From an uncultured Bacilli bacterium (lineage in GTDB: Bacteria; Bacillota_I; Bacilli_A; RF39; UBA660), in NCBI GenBank assembly GCA_934100165.1, contig CAKOPN010000004.1, forward strand, positions 1 to 64,000: 64,000 nucleotides of DNA. Reading direction: 5' to 3'. Positions 1 to 7,399 of the stretch are shown here, one piece after another. The notes beneath the pieces are model-generated. The model saw only the letters and a list, made by a program, of their open reading frames with translations. It was not told the DNA's origin and did no database searches. A program made the position numbers and the translations under genes. Each line of letters opens with the position of its first letter. Position 1 is the first letter of the stretch.

Positions 1-29
1 TCAACTCCTTACCTTAATTATAACAAAAA

Positions 30-62
30 TAAAAGCATACACTTTTTTTGTGTACACTTTTA
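30..62 (-). terminator. Terminator after the thioredoxin-like gene
   Basis: On the minus strand arms of GTGTACAC and GTGTATGC flank an A-rich loop and a T run follows. It lies just past the stop of the thioredoxin-like gene. Confidence 0.55.
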
Positions 63-107
63 TCTTACAACTTCAATTTAAAATCACTCTTATATTTTTA
101 CTTTTAA

Positions 108-704
108 TTATTTATTGCAGTCAGAGCAAGAATTGCTTCCTGAATCTTCTATCATTTTAGAAAGCTTTGCTTTTAATGCTGTAACCTTGTCTTCTGTCCA
201 GTAATCTTTTGGATCTTCAAAACCTTTTGTATCCCAAGCGGTTTCATCATCAAATCCAACAATTTCTCCTTTGTTTACCGCAATTATTGCAGGAACATAA
301 ATCTTTTTGTTTCCTTCATCATCGTACTGTAAATATTCCTCAAGCAATTTAACAGTTTCTTGATATTCTTCTGTATTATTTTTTCTATCTTCAGAAATAT
401 TATGATAATAAATTTTTTCTGCTCCTTCATCCTTTGCTACTTCATTTAGATATACTACATATCTTTTACACCATGGGCATTCTGGGAATCCTAAATAAAC
501 AATTCCGCTACCGTTTTCTAAGATCTTGTTTATTTCTGATAGGCTTCTATATACAAAGACATTATCTTTTGACACTGTATCATATTCTTCACTAAATTTT
601 ACTGCATCAGTTGTTGTTAATACTTCTTTGCTTTTTTGATAAATTCCATAAACTCCTATTCCTGCCATTAGTACTAGCAATATTATTACTATCTTGTCTT
701 TCAT
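108..704 (-). CDS. Membrane-anchored thioredoxin-fold protein (CPWC)
   Basis: The 198-residue protein has one N-terminal membrane segment (about residues 4-22), so the rest is probably outside the membrane. A CPWC motif at residues 76-79, after a GIVYLGFPE strand, matches the redox site of thioredoxin-like proteins, including the bacteriocin-accessory and TlpA-like groups. An unusual tail carries a second CxxC (Cys193, Cys196). A GGAGG ribosome site precedes the start. The likely role is thiol-disulfide exchange on exported proteins; the partner is unknown. It has its own downstream hairpin and no obvious operon partner. Confidence 0.75.
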   Translation of the reverse strand: MKDKIVIILLVLMAGIGVYGIYQKSKEVLTTTDAVKFSEEYDTVSKDNVFVYRSLSEINKILENGSGIVYLGFPECPWCKRYVVYLNEVAKDEGAEKIYYHNISEDRKNNTEEYQETVKLLEEYLQYDDEGNKKIYVPAIIAVNKGEIVGFDDETAWDTKGFEDPKDYWTEDKVTALKAKLSKMIEDSGSNSCSDCNK

Positions 705-763
705 CTTTTGCTTCCTCCATTATAAATTATACACATAAATTTATATGACTACAACAATAAATT

Positions 764-1183
764 TTAAAACTTAAATATATTTAAGCCAGTTACTTCATCT
801 TTTTCTCTATCTACTTTACCGTCAATAATAGTGATTATCATCTCACATGTTGCAGAAACATTTGCTCTTGTTAAGTGACCTCCTACTACATTTCCTCTCA
901 TATCACCAGCACTCATATGTATATGAGTATAAAATTCTTTATTCATTGTATTTATTGTTCCAGTTAGTGATGTTATCTCATAATAACCTTTAAAAGTATT
1001 TGGATAATACTTCTTTGCTTCTACATCATATACACCAACTGTAAAGTCATCAGTTGCACCAAGTGCTTCTACAGATGCCAATATTATATTTTCTTTAAGA
1101 GCGATATTTTTTATTTGCTCTAAAATCTCCTCGTTTCTATCAATTCTTGCTACTATTTTATCTTTAAATCTTCTGTATTCCAT
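764..1183 (-). CDS. PPC/DUF296-domain protein
   Basis: A 139-residue single-domain protein of the PPC (DUF296) family, known from plant AT-hook proteins and free-standing bacterial homologues. The signature is the HIHMSAGD stretch followed by GGHL, whose histidines bind metal in solved family members. No AT-hook is present. The start is placed at the ATG at 1183, behind AAAGGTG; an upstream in-frame GTG at 1192 is less well spaced. The cellular role of bacterial stand-alone PPC proteins is poorly defined, so the family assignment is firm and the function is not. Confidence 0.8.
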   Translation of the reverse strand: MEYRRFKDKIVARIDRNEEILEQIKNIALKENIILASVEALGATDDFTVGVYDVEAKKYYPNTFKGYYEITSLTGTINTMNKEFYTHIHMSAGDMRGNVVGGHLTRANVSATCEMIITIIDGKVDREKDEVTGLNIFKF

Positions 1184-1256
1184 GAATTTCACCTTTCTTA
1201 AATTTATTTCTACTTACTTCATTTAACATTCTAACATTTTTTAACTTGTTTGCAAA

Positions 1257-1287
1257 GAAAAAAACTAGCATTTTTAGTGCTAGTTTT
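1257..1287 (-). terminator. Terminator after rseP
   Basis: The minus strand reads AACTAGCA, a short loop, TGCTAGTT, then a T run. It closes the uppS-cdsA-rseP operon. Confidence 0.8.
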
Positions 1288-1289
1288 AT

Positions 1290-2333
1290 TTATCCAATTA
1301 GTCTTAATACATCGTTAAATGTAATAAATAATAGTAATACCATTAAAAGAATAAATCCAATACTGTGAACTGTATTTTCTACTTTTGGTGATACTGGGCT
1401 TCCTTTGATTTTTTCAATTAAAAGGAATAATATTCTTCCACCATCGAAAGCTGGTAATGGTATTAAATTTATGAATCCAACGTTAACTGATAAAAGTGCT
1501 AAAAGATTTAAAAGACTCATAACACCACTTGATGCTGACTGACCAACAACACTGTAAATTCCTACTGGTCCAGATAGACTTTTAACTCCAACAAGGCCTG
1601 TAAATAATGCCCATAGAGTTATAAACATTTGTTTAATGTATGCTCCAACTTTTGTAAATGCATATTTAACTGCATTAAAGAATCCTGTTTCAGTTTTTTG
1701 TTCGAAAACTGCTCCAAACTTATAACTTACTGTACCATCATTTTCTTCTTTTTTAGGTGTTACTTTATAAGTATAATCTTTACCATTTCTTTCAACATCA
1801 AAAGTTACTTCATCACCATTTGCATATATTGTCATATATACTTTAACATCATCGATTGTTGAAATACTTTTTCCATTTATTTTTAATACTTTATCATTAT
1901 CCCTTATTCCTGCTTCATATAATGGATAATTAGTATCTACTTTTGTTAATACTGGATCCATTACAGGAGATCCTGTTAAAAGACCTATAAACATTAAAAC
2001 TAAAAATGCTAAGATGAAGTTATTACCTGCTCCAAAGAACATTATAAGAAATCTTTGCCAAATTGGTTTATTATATAGTTTCTTACTTTTTGGAATATTA
2101 TCGTCATCATCAACTTCTTCCCCTGCTAGTTGAACAAATCCTCCAATTGGTATTGCTCTTATATTATAGGCAGTCTCACCTTTTTTAGGTTTAGTACCCC
2201 AAACTTTAGGTCCCATTCCTATTGAAAATTCATATACATGTACTTTGAACATCTTAGCAAATATAAAATGCCCAAATTCATGTACTAAAACGATTACACC
2301 TAGTATCAATATAAAATATATTAGCGTTAACAT
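1290..2333 (-). CDS. rseP: RseP-type site-2 intramembrane metalloprotease
   Basis: The 347-residue protein is an S2P zinc protease that cuts transmembrane segments of anti-sigma factors or signal-peptide remnants. The zinc motif HEFGH is at residues 18-22 in the first membrane helix. A single PDZ domain lies at about residues 120-200, and the second active-site element (NLIPLPAFDGG) is near residues 290-300, followed by the last helices. It is the distal gene of uppS-cdsA-rseP and ends at a hairpin terminator. In many Firmicutes dxr sits between cdsA and this gene; here the gap is only 12 bases. Confidence 0.95.
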   Translation of the reverse strand: MLTLIYFILILGVIVLVHEFGHFIFAKMFKVHVYEFSIGMGPKVWGTKPKKGETAYNIRAIPIGGFVQLAGEEVDDDDNIPKSKKLYNKPIWQRFLIMFFGAGNNFILAFLVLMFIGLLTGSPVMDPVLTKVDTNYPLYEAGIRDNDKVLKINGKSISTIDDVKVYMTIYANGDEVTFDVERNGKDYTYKVTPKKEENDGTVSYKFGAVFEQKTETGFFNAVKYAFTKVGAYIKQMFITLWALFTGLVGVKSLSGPVGIYSVVGQSASSGVMSLLNLLALLSVNVGFINLIPLPAFDGGRILFLLIEKIKGSPVSPKVENTVHSIGFILLMVLLLFITFNDVLRLIG

Positions 2334-2345
2334 AACAAATCCTCC

Positions 2346-3146
2346 TTATATAATAGTTATGAAAATTATAAATCCTAGTGCTACAAATATAATACTGTCA
2401 AGTCTATCTAAAATTCCACCATGACCTGGAATGATATTAGAAAAATCTTTTTTACCGTACTCCCTTTTTATAAATGAGAAAACTAAATCTCCTAGTTGAC
2501 CTAAAAGTGACAAAACAATTGTCATAAATATAGTCATTGATAAACTAATCGAGGAAGGAATGACACTGTTAAAGAATAATGTTGCTACAATTGTTGCTAT
2601 AGCGCTTCCACCAATTGTTCCTTCTATAGTCTTTTTTGGAGATATTTTAGGAGCAAGTGGTCTTCTTCCAATGTATTTCCCTGTTATGTAAGCAAAAGTA
2701 TCAGTAAATATTGTTATTAAGAATATATATATTACATAATTTAGGCTATAACTTCTAAGAAGCACTAATAAATTAAATGTAAGTCCAATAAATAGTGTTG
2801 CACCAATTAGAAATAATGCATCATTTATTCCATACTTATCTTTGTCATTTATAAAGACAAGTGGTGATAAATTAACTAGTATTAGTATAGCCATCAGTCT
2901 ATAATCTAACATATAAAACGTATCGCTAGTACTATAGTTATTCATCGTAAAGAATGCTACTAATATATATGCAAAAAGTTCTACTACTGCAGGAAGTGTT
3001 TTTACTTTTCCTCTTATTTTTAAAAGCTCATACAAAGAGCAAAATGCTAATATTGCCATCAAAATTGCATATGATATTCCACCAAGCATTAACACTGGTA
3101 TAAATATCAAAAGCATTACTATAGCACTTATAAGTCTTTTTTTCAT
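2346..3146 (-). CDS. cdsA: Phosphatidate cytidylyltransferase
   Basis: The 266-residue polytopic membrane enzyme makes CDP-diacylglycerol from phosphatidic acid and CTP, the branch point for phospholipid synthesis. The C-terminus carries the CdsA signature: GDLVFSFIKR, then KDFSNIIPGHGG and DRLDS, with the metal-binding Asp residues. About eight hydrophobic helices fill the rest. The start is one base after the uppS stop, implying translational coupling. Confidence 0.95.
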   Translation of the reverse strand: MKKRLISAIVMLLIFIPVLMLGGISYAILMAILAFCSLYELLKIRGKVKTLPAVVELFAYILVAFFTMNNYSTSDTFYMLDYRLMAILILVNLSPLVFINDKDKYGINDALFLIGATLFIGLTFNLLVLLRSYSLNYVIYIFLITIFTDTFAYITGKYIGRRPLAPKISPKKTIEGTIGGSAIATIVATLFFNSVIPSSISLSMTIFMTIVLSLLGQLGDLVFSFIKREYGKKDFSNIIPGHGGILDRLDSIIFVALGFIIFITII

Positions 3147-3147
3147 A

Positions 3148-3852
3148 TTAAACGCCCCCGAATCTTCTTGATCTTTTCTGATATTCTTCTATTGCTATAT
3201 CAAATTGTTTCTCATCAAAATCTGGGAATAAAGTATCTGGAAAATAATATTCTGCATATGTTGACTGCCAAGGCATAAAGTTACTTGTCCTAATTTCTCC
3301 ACTTGTTCTAATTACAAAGTCAAGATCCGGAAGACGATTATACATATTATTATTAAGTATTTCTTCATCAATATCCTCTATAGCAAGTTTTCCATCCTTT
3401 ACTAATTTAGCTATTTTCTTAGTTGCATCAATTATCTCGCTTCTACCGCCATAGTTAAGACAAACATTAAAAATTCCATTTTCAAAGTCTTTTGTCTTCT
3501 CTTCTAAATCATCCATAGCATTATTTAATTCTTCACTTAAGTTATTCCTACTACCTGAAAAGACTACCTTAATTTTATCTTTTATAAATTCTTTAGCATT
3601 CGTTTTAAACATTTTAATAAAAAGTTTCATTAAATAATCAACTTCTTCTTTACTTCTTTTAAAATTCTCAGTTGAAAAAGCATATACACTTACATATTTA
3701 ATTCCTCTTTTATATATATGTCTTAATAATTTTTTTAAATTTTTGGCCCCAGCACTGTGACCAAGGCTTCTTGCAAGGCCCCTTTTCTTAGCCCATCTAC
3801 CATTACCATCCATGATTATTCCAACATGAATCGGTAAGTTTAAATCATTCAT
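3148..3852 (-). CDS. uppS: Undecaprenyl diphosphate synthase (cis-prenyltransferase)
   Basis: The 234-residue enzyme extends farnesyl diphosphate with isopentenyl diphosphate to the C55 lipid carrier used in wall synthesis. Conserved blocks are present: MDGNGRWAKKRG with the catalytic Asp, GHSAGA, YAFSTENFKR, and the C-terminal RTSGE...SNFMPWQ...AEYYF stretch. It heads the uppS-cdsA-rseP cluster. Its presence implies a peptidoglycan wall, which separates this organism from wall-less mollicutes. Confidence 0.95.
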   Translation of the reverse strand: MNDLNLPIHVGIIMDGNGRWAKKRGLARSLGHSAGAKNLKKLLRHIYKRGIKYVSVYAFSTENFKRSKEEVDYLMKLFIKMFKTNAKEFIKDKIKVVFSGSRNNLSEELNNAMDDLEEKTKDFENGIFNVCLNYGGRSEIIDATKKIAKLVKDGKLAIEDIDEEILNNNMYNRLPDLDFVIRTSGEIRTSNFMPWQSTYAEYYFPDTLFPDFDEKQFDIAIEEYQKRSRRFGGV

Positions 3853-3895
3853 ATCATCACCTATATATAATTATAGTATATTTTATAAGATGTAG

Positions 3896-3927
3896 TAAAG
3901 AAAAATAGAGAAACATCTCTATTTTGT
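3896..3927 (-). terminator. Terminator after the glycosyltransferase
   Basis: AAAATAGAGA, a short loop and TCTCTATTTT followed by T-rich sequence on the minus strand. It overlaps the stop region of the glycosyltransferase gene. Confidence 0.75.
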
Positions 3928-5160
3928 GTCAATATTAGTATTATGTTCTATTTTCTCCCATCCCAGATTAGGATTTTCTATAGCGTCGATAACGCATGGT
4001 ATATAACTTAACAAAAAAATAGGATTATAAAAAATTGCTTTTACTCTCATTTTCTTGTTAAGACCAAATATATTCTTTTCACTTCTTATCATTATGTATG
4101 TTACTACCATTAAAACTATATATATTGCTATTAAAGTAAGAAGTATTGCAAGCAAATTGCAAATAAAATTCTTCTTAATAATCAAGTCACTAAAAATTAT
4201 AATCATATTACCGAATAGGAAAATAAGTATTCCTATAATCATAAATATATATGGTTTAATACCAATGTATTCATTTGTTATAGCCTTTTTATTTTTAGTA
4301 TCTTTGTCGTACATTTTTTCTCTTATTTCATTTAAATATTTTATTCTAGTGTCAAGATATCCTCTTGCCCATCTTGTTCTTTGCTTTTTAGATACTTCAT
4401 AACTAGTCGGTTGTTCATCATAGAAAATGGCCTCTTCATTATAAGTTGAAGAAATATTGTTTATTACCATATATAAAGAAAATTCATAATCCTCAGTAAG
4501 AGAGTTAAATGGATATCCCTTTAGATCCTCTATTATTTCTCCACTTATATAAAAACCTGTTCCACTTACTGTCATAGCATAATTTTTCTTTTTCTTTTTT
4601 CTATTAAAAAGTGTATTTACCATCGTAAATGTAAGTGAGGATGCTGCTGCTACAACTGATGAATTACCATTTTTTGTGTTTCTGTACCCTGTTGCCACTT
4701 GATATCCTTTTTTATAACTTTCAAGCATATGCTTCATATAATTTTTATCAAGAACATTGTCAGCATCAAAGATAAAATAAAGATCATACTTTTTCTTTTT
4801 AGCCATTATTTCTTTTATCGCATCATCAATAGCATATGACTTTCTTCTTAGACTTAAATCTTTTCTTAACACAATATTCATAGAGTACTTTTTAGCTATT
4901 TCACAAGTTTTATCATTTAATGACTCTACTACTATATATACATTCTCACTTGGTATTTTTACAGTTTGATTAGTTATGCTAATTAAAAGGTTTTCTATTA
5001 CTTTTGATTCATCTCTTGCTGGTATTATTATGCAAGGATTTATATTTTTATCTTTTGGTACTAATTTAATTTTTTCTTTTCCTATAAATGAATATATTAA
5101 AAGAAAAAGGCCAATTAAAATGAATATAAGCATTATTATAAATAAAATCAGTATATACAT
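3919..5160 (-). CDS. Membrane glycosyltransferase, family 2
   Basis: The 413-residue protein has an N-terminal membrane helix, a GT-A catalytic domain (about 40-280) and three to four C-terminal helices. The motifs are those of processive GT2 enzymes: PARDES near the nucleotide site, the DADN metal site, TEDYE as the acceptor-side acid, and QRTRWARG (QxxRW). Similar proteins make or export N-acetylhexosamine or related polymers, but the substrate cannot be told from sequence. Its stop lies about 65 bases ahead of uppS with a terminator between. The CmpB-like gene ends four bases upstream, so those two are probably co-transcribed. Confidence 0.85.
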   Translation of the reverse strand: MYILILFIIMLIFILIGLFLLIYSFIGKEKIKLVPKDKNINPCIIIPARDESKVIENLLISITNQTVKIPSENVYIVVESLNDKTCEIAKKYSMNIVLRKDLSLRRKSYAIDDAIKEIMAKKKKYDLYFIFDADNVLDKNYMKHMLESYKKGYQVATGYRNTKNGNSSVVAAASSLTFTMVNTLFNRKKKKKNYAMTVSGTGFYISGEIIEDLKGYPFNSLTEDYEFSLYMVINNISSTYNEEAIFYDEQPTSYEVSKKQRTRWARGYLDTRIKYLNEIREKMYDKDTKNKKAITNEYIGIKPYIFMIIGILIFLFGNMIIIFSDLIIKKNFICNLLAILLTLIAIYIVLMVVTYIMIRSEKNIFGLNKKMRVKAIFYNPIFLLSYIPCVIDAIENPNLGWEKIEHNTNIDTK

Positions 5161-5164
5161 ATTT

Positions 5165-5899
5165 TTACCCCTTTGCTACCATATTTGGATAGTATTTTGC
5201 AAGTTTTTCATCTGGATAAACTTTGTCATAAAGTTCTCCTAAAGGACTCCATGGTTCAATTCCTTTTCTTCTTTCGTTTTGTCTTAGAAGAGCTGTCCAA
5301 GATAAGAACATATCAAGTGATAAGAAAACAACTAAACAGATGGTTATTGTTTTCATCAAATTATATGGGACATTTTCTATTACCTTTGATATGAACGGAT
5401 ATATTTTCTTTACATAAATTAGTGACAATAATCCCCATACAAACATAAAAGGAATTGTTGTTCTTCCACCAATATTTAGAAAATGATTTGAATAATCCCA
5501 AGATGTTGTACCAACGAAGATCTCTTGCAAAAGACTAATTGTATATTCAAAAAATCCTCCTATTAAAGCACCATATAAAAGTGTTTTAAAGTTAGACATA
5601 TTATCTTTTCTCAAAAGTAGAACCGTAAATAGAACAGCACCCGCACCATATAATGGATTAAATGGTCCATAAATGACACCTCTTCTTATTTCCCAAAATA
5701 TACTACCGTCATCTAAATAGTGAGTGATAAGATTCAATATTTGTTCATAATAAACACCAAAGACCGAGAAAATGGCAAAAATTAAGAATAACTTACTTGC
5801 ACACATTCCCTTTGCATATCCTCTTTTTTCTTCCATAAAATATGGTTTTACTGTCTTAATAAATTCTTTTACTTTTTTCTTATACTTCTCTAACATCAT
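5165..5899 (-). CDS. CmpB-type membrane protein (putative ABC-transporter type IV family)
   Basis: The 244-residue protein has about five hydrophobic segments. The stretch GVIYGPFNPLYGAGA followed by WDYS, LNIGGR and the WG helix matches Pfam family PF06541, named a putative ABC-transporter permease but without demonstrated transport function. The N-terminal 25 residues and the C-terminus are charged and cytosolic. No ATPase is adjacent. The downstream glycosyltransferase begins four bases after the stop, suggesting a shared envelope role. Confidence 0.7.
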   Translation of the reverse strand: MMLEKYKKKVKEFIKTVKPYFMEEKRGYAKGMCASKLFLIFAIFSVFGVYYEQILNLITHYLDDGSIFWEIRRGVIYGPFNPLYGAGAVLFTVLLLRKDNMSNFKTLLYGALIGGFFEYTISLLQEIFVGTTSWDYSNHFLNIGGRTTIPFMFVWGLLSLIYVKKIYPFISKVIENVPYNLMKTITICLVVFLSLDMFLSWTALLRQNERRKGIEPWSPLGELYDKVYPDEKLAKYYPNMVAKG

Positions 5900-5950
5900 T
5901 CCACCTATTATATAATATAGTCTACTACAAGTTAGATGTTTTTACAATGC

Positions 5951-5981
5951 AAAAAAAAGAATACCTTGGCATGGTACTCTA
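5951..5981 (-). terminator. Terminator of the rpsP-khpA operon
   Basis: GAGTACC, loop ATGCCAA, GGTATTC then eight T on the minus strand, just beyond the khpA stop. Confidence 0.85.
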
Positions 5982-5988
5982 AATTTTA

Positions 5989-6237
5989 TTAAAAGCTATC
6001 AATATTGATTTTAACTCTTTTATTGTCTTTTAAGAAACTGCTTGCTTGAACTAATGTTCTTAATGCCTTAGCATTATTTCCATTTTTACCAATGACTTTT
6101 CCTATGTCATCTTTTGATACCATAATTTCTATAAGAATTGTATTTTCTTCATCAGTTTCAAATTCTTTAACATTTACAGTATCTTTGTCTTTAACAATGG
6201 ATAAAACTATTTCTTTAGTTAATTCTACTAAATCCAT
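5989..6237 (-). CDS. khpA: KH-domain RNA-binding protein KhpA (YlqC)
   Basis: An 82-residue single KH domain with the RNA-contacting GKNG loop in IGKVIGKNGNNAKALR (about residues 46-61). Family members act with KhpB as RNA chaperones linked to cell division and elongation in Gram-positives. It starts two bases after rpsP and shares its promoter and terminator, the usual Firmicutes order. Confidence 0.9.
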   Translation of the reverse strand: MDLVELTKEIVLSIVKDKDTVNVKEFETDEENTILIEIMVSKDDIGKVIGKNGNNAKALRTLVQASSFLKDNKRVKINIDSF

Positions 6238-6239
6238 AA

Positions 6240-6515
6240 TTACTTACTTTCCTTTTTGTTTTTTTCTTCAGCAAATTTCTTAACAATTCCAGCTTTACTT
6301 AATAAGTTTTTAGCTGTGTCTGTAGGAAGAGCTCCTTCTTTTAACCATTTCATAGCTACTTCTTCATTTATTTTTGTTTCACCATTTTCTGGATTATAGA
6401 AACCGATTTGTTCGATGTATTGTCCATCTCTAGGTCTTCTTGAATCACTTGCTACTATTCTGTAAGTAGGTTTTTTCTTTGAACCCATTCTAGTTAATCT
6501 AATTCTAACTGCCAT
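6240..6515 (-). CDS. rpsP: 30S ribosomal protein S16
   Basis: 91 residues beginning MAVRIRLTRMGSKKKP with the YRIVASDSR block, diagnostic of S16. It binds 16S rRNA in the lower body of the small subunit. First gene of a two-gene operon with khpA; a GGAGG site precedes the ATG and a near-consensus promoter lies just upstream. Confidence 0.97.
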   Translation of the reverse strand: MAVRIRLTRMGSKKKPTYRIVASDSRRPRDGQYIEQIGFYNPENGETKINEEVAMKWLKEGALPTDTAKNLLSKAGIVKKFAEEKNKKESK

Positions 6516-6546
6516 TTTTCATACCTCCATTCCGTTACATAAATAG

Positions 6547-6575
6547 ATTATATAACAGAGCCTCTATGTTGTCAA
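6547..6575 (-). promoter_or_regulatory. Sigma-A promoter of rpsP-khpA
   Basis: On the minus strand TTGACA (6575-6570) and TATAAT (6552-6547) are separated by exactly 17 bases, a perfect housekeeping promoter. The first gene downstream is rpsP. Confidence 0.88.
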
Positions 6576-6672
6576 TATAAAAATGTTAACAGCTATTGCT
6601 TTATTTTTCAAACACTTCCATAGACTTTAATGCATAAGTTTTTTCATCTTATAAATTCATTCATAGAACGTT

Positions 6673-6743
6673 TCTTTTAAGACTATTATTATTTTAACAG
6701 TAAAAGAAAAAAACTCCTACTTTTAAAGTAAGAATTTTATCTT
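6673..6743. repeat. 3' flank block shared with 44576-44650
   Basis: This block, which includes TCTTTTAAGACTATTATTAT and a terminator hairpin, recurs with few changes downstream of the surface gene at 44656-50118. It lies just past the stop of the prepilin-like gene. The two otherwise different genes therefore share their 3' flank. Confidence 0.85.
6703..6741 (-). terminator. Terminator after the prepilin-like surface gene
   Basis: The minus strand reads TTCTTACTTT paired to AAAGTAGGAG and then a T run. The symmetric shape could stop transcription from either side. Confidence 0.75.
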
Positions 6744-6757
6744 TTTTTAAATTGTGT

Positions 6758-7399
6758 TTAAGATACATATTTTATAGTTGCAGTTCCATTACCGGTTCCT
6801 GTACTTCCTGATTCTTTTACTGTTGAATATGCTGTGTTTGCATAATATGTTCCGGCAGAGCCAGCACTTCCTGATGCTTGGCAACTATTAGCTGCACCAT
6901 TCCCTCCAGCTGTACCGCCACCGCCATTTCCACCTTTAGCTCCTGCTGCACCCATGTTTCTATACTTACATCCTCCACAAGTTGTTGAACCATTACTTTT
7001 TCTATACCAACCTCCGTCGGCACCGCCGCCTCCGCCGCCTCCGCCGTTGGCTCTTAGATATACTGTACTTCCTAAAGCGATGTAACTTGATCCGCCGCCG
7101 CCTCCACCGCCGCCGCTTACACGTACGCCAGTTCCGCCGGTTACTCCATCACTTAATCCTCCTGTACCTTCTTGGGTATCTCCATATGAACTATCTGTTC
7201 CTTTTCCTCCTACCCATACTGTATACTTTTGTCCTTGAGTTAGTTTAACAGTTGCTTTTACATAGCCACCATTTCCTCCGGCTCCTCCGGAACCACCACT
7301 ACATAGTCCAAGACCACCTGCTCCACCTTTGGCACCGTAAAGAGTTATTTCGTAGTTACCAGTTACTGGTGCTGTGAAATATTGAGCTGTCCCAGTGTA
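6758..7399 (-). repeat. Glycine-rich C-terminal module, copy A
   Basis: Encodes the last 213 residues of the prepilin-like protein. By manual comparison it differs from the module at 31892-32533 at 13 of 213 residues, and the DNA is also closely similar. The YTGxAQYxTAPxTGNYEITLYGAKGG start resembles the glycine-rich domain family PF12810. Confidence 0.9.

Noticed and set aside
7020..7110. CRISPR-like short repeats of GCC/CCG triplets
   Set aside because: These are codons of polyglycine runs, without the regular repeat-spacer spacing of an array; no cas genes are in the window.
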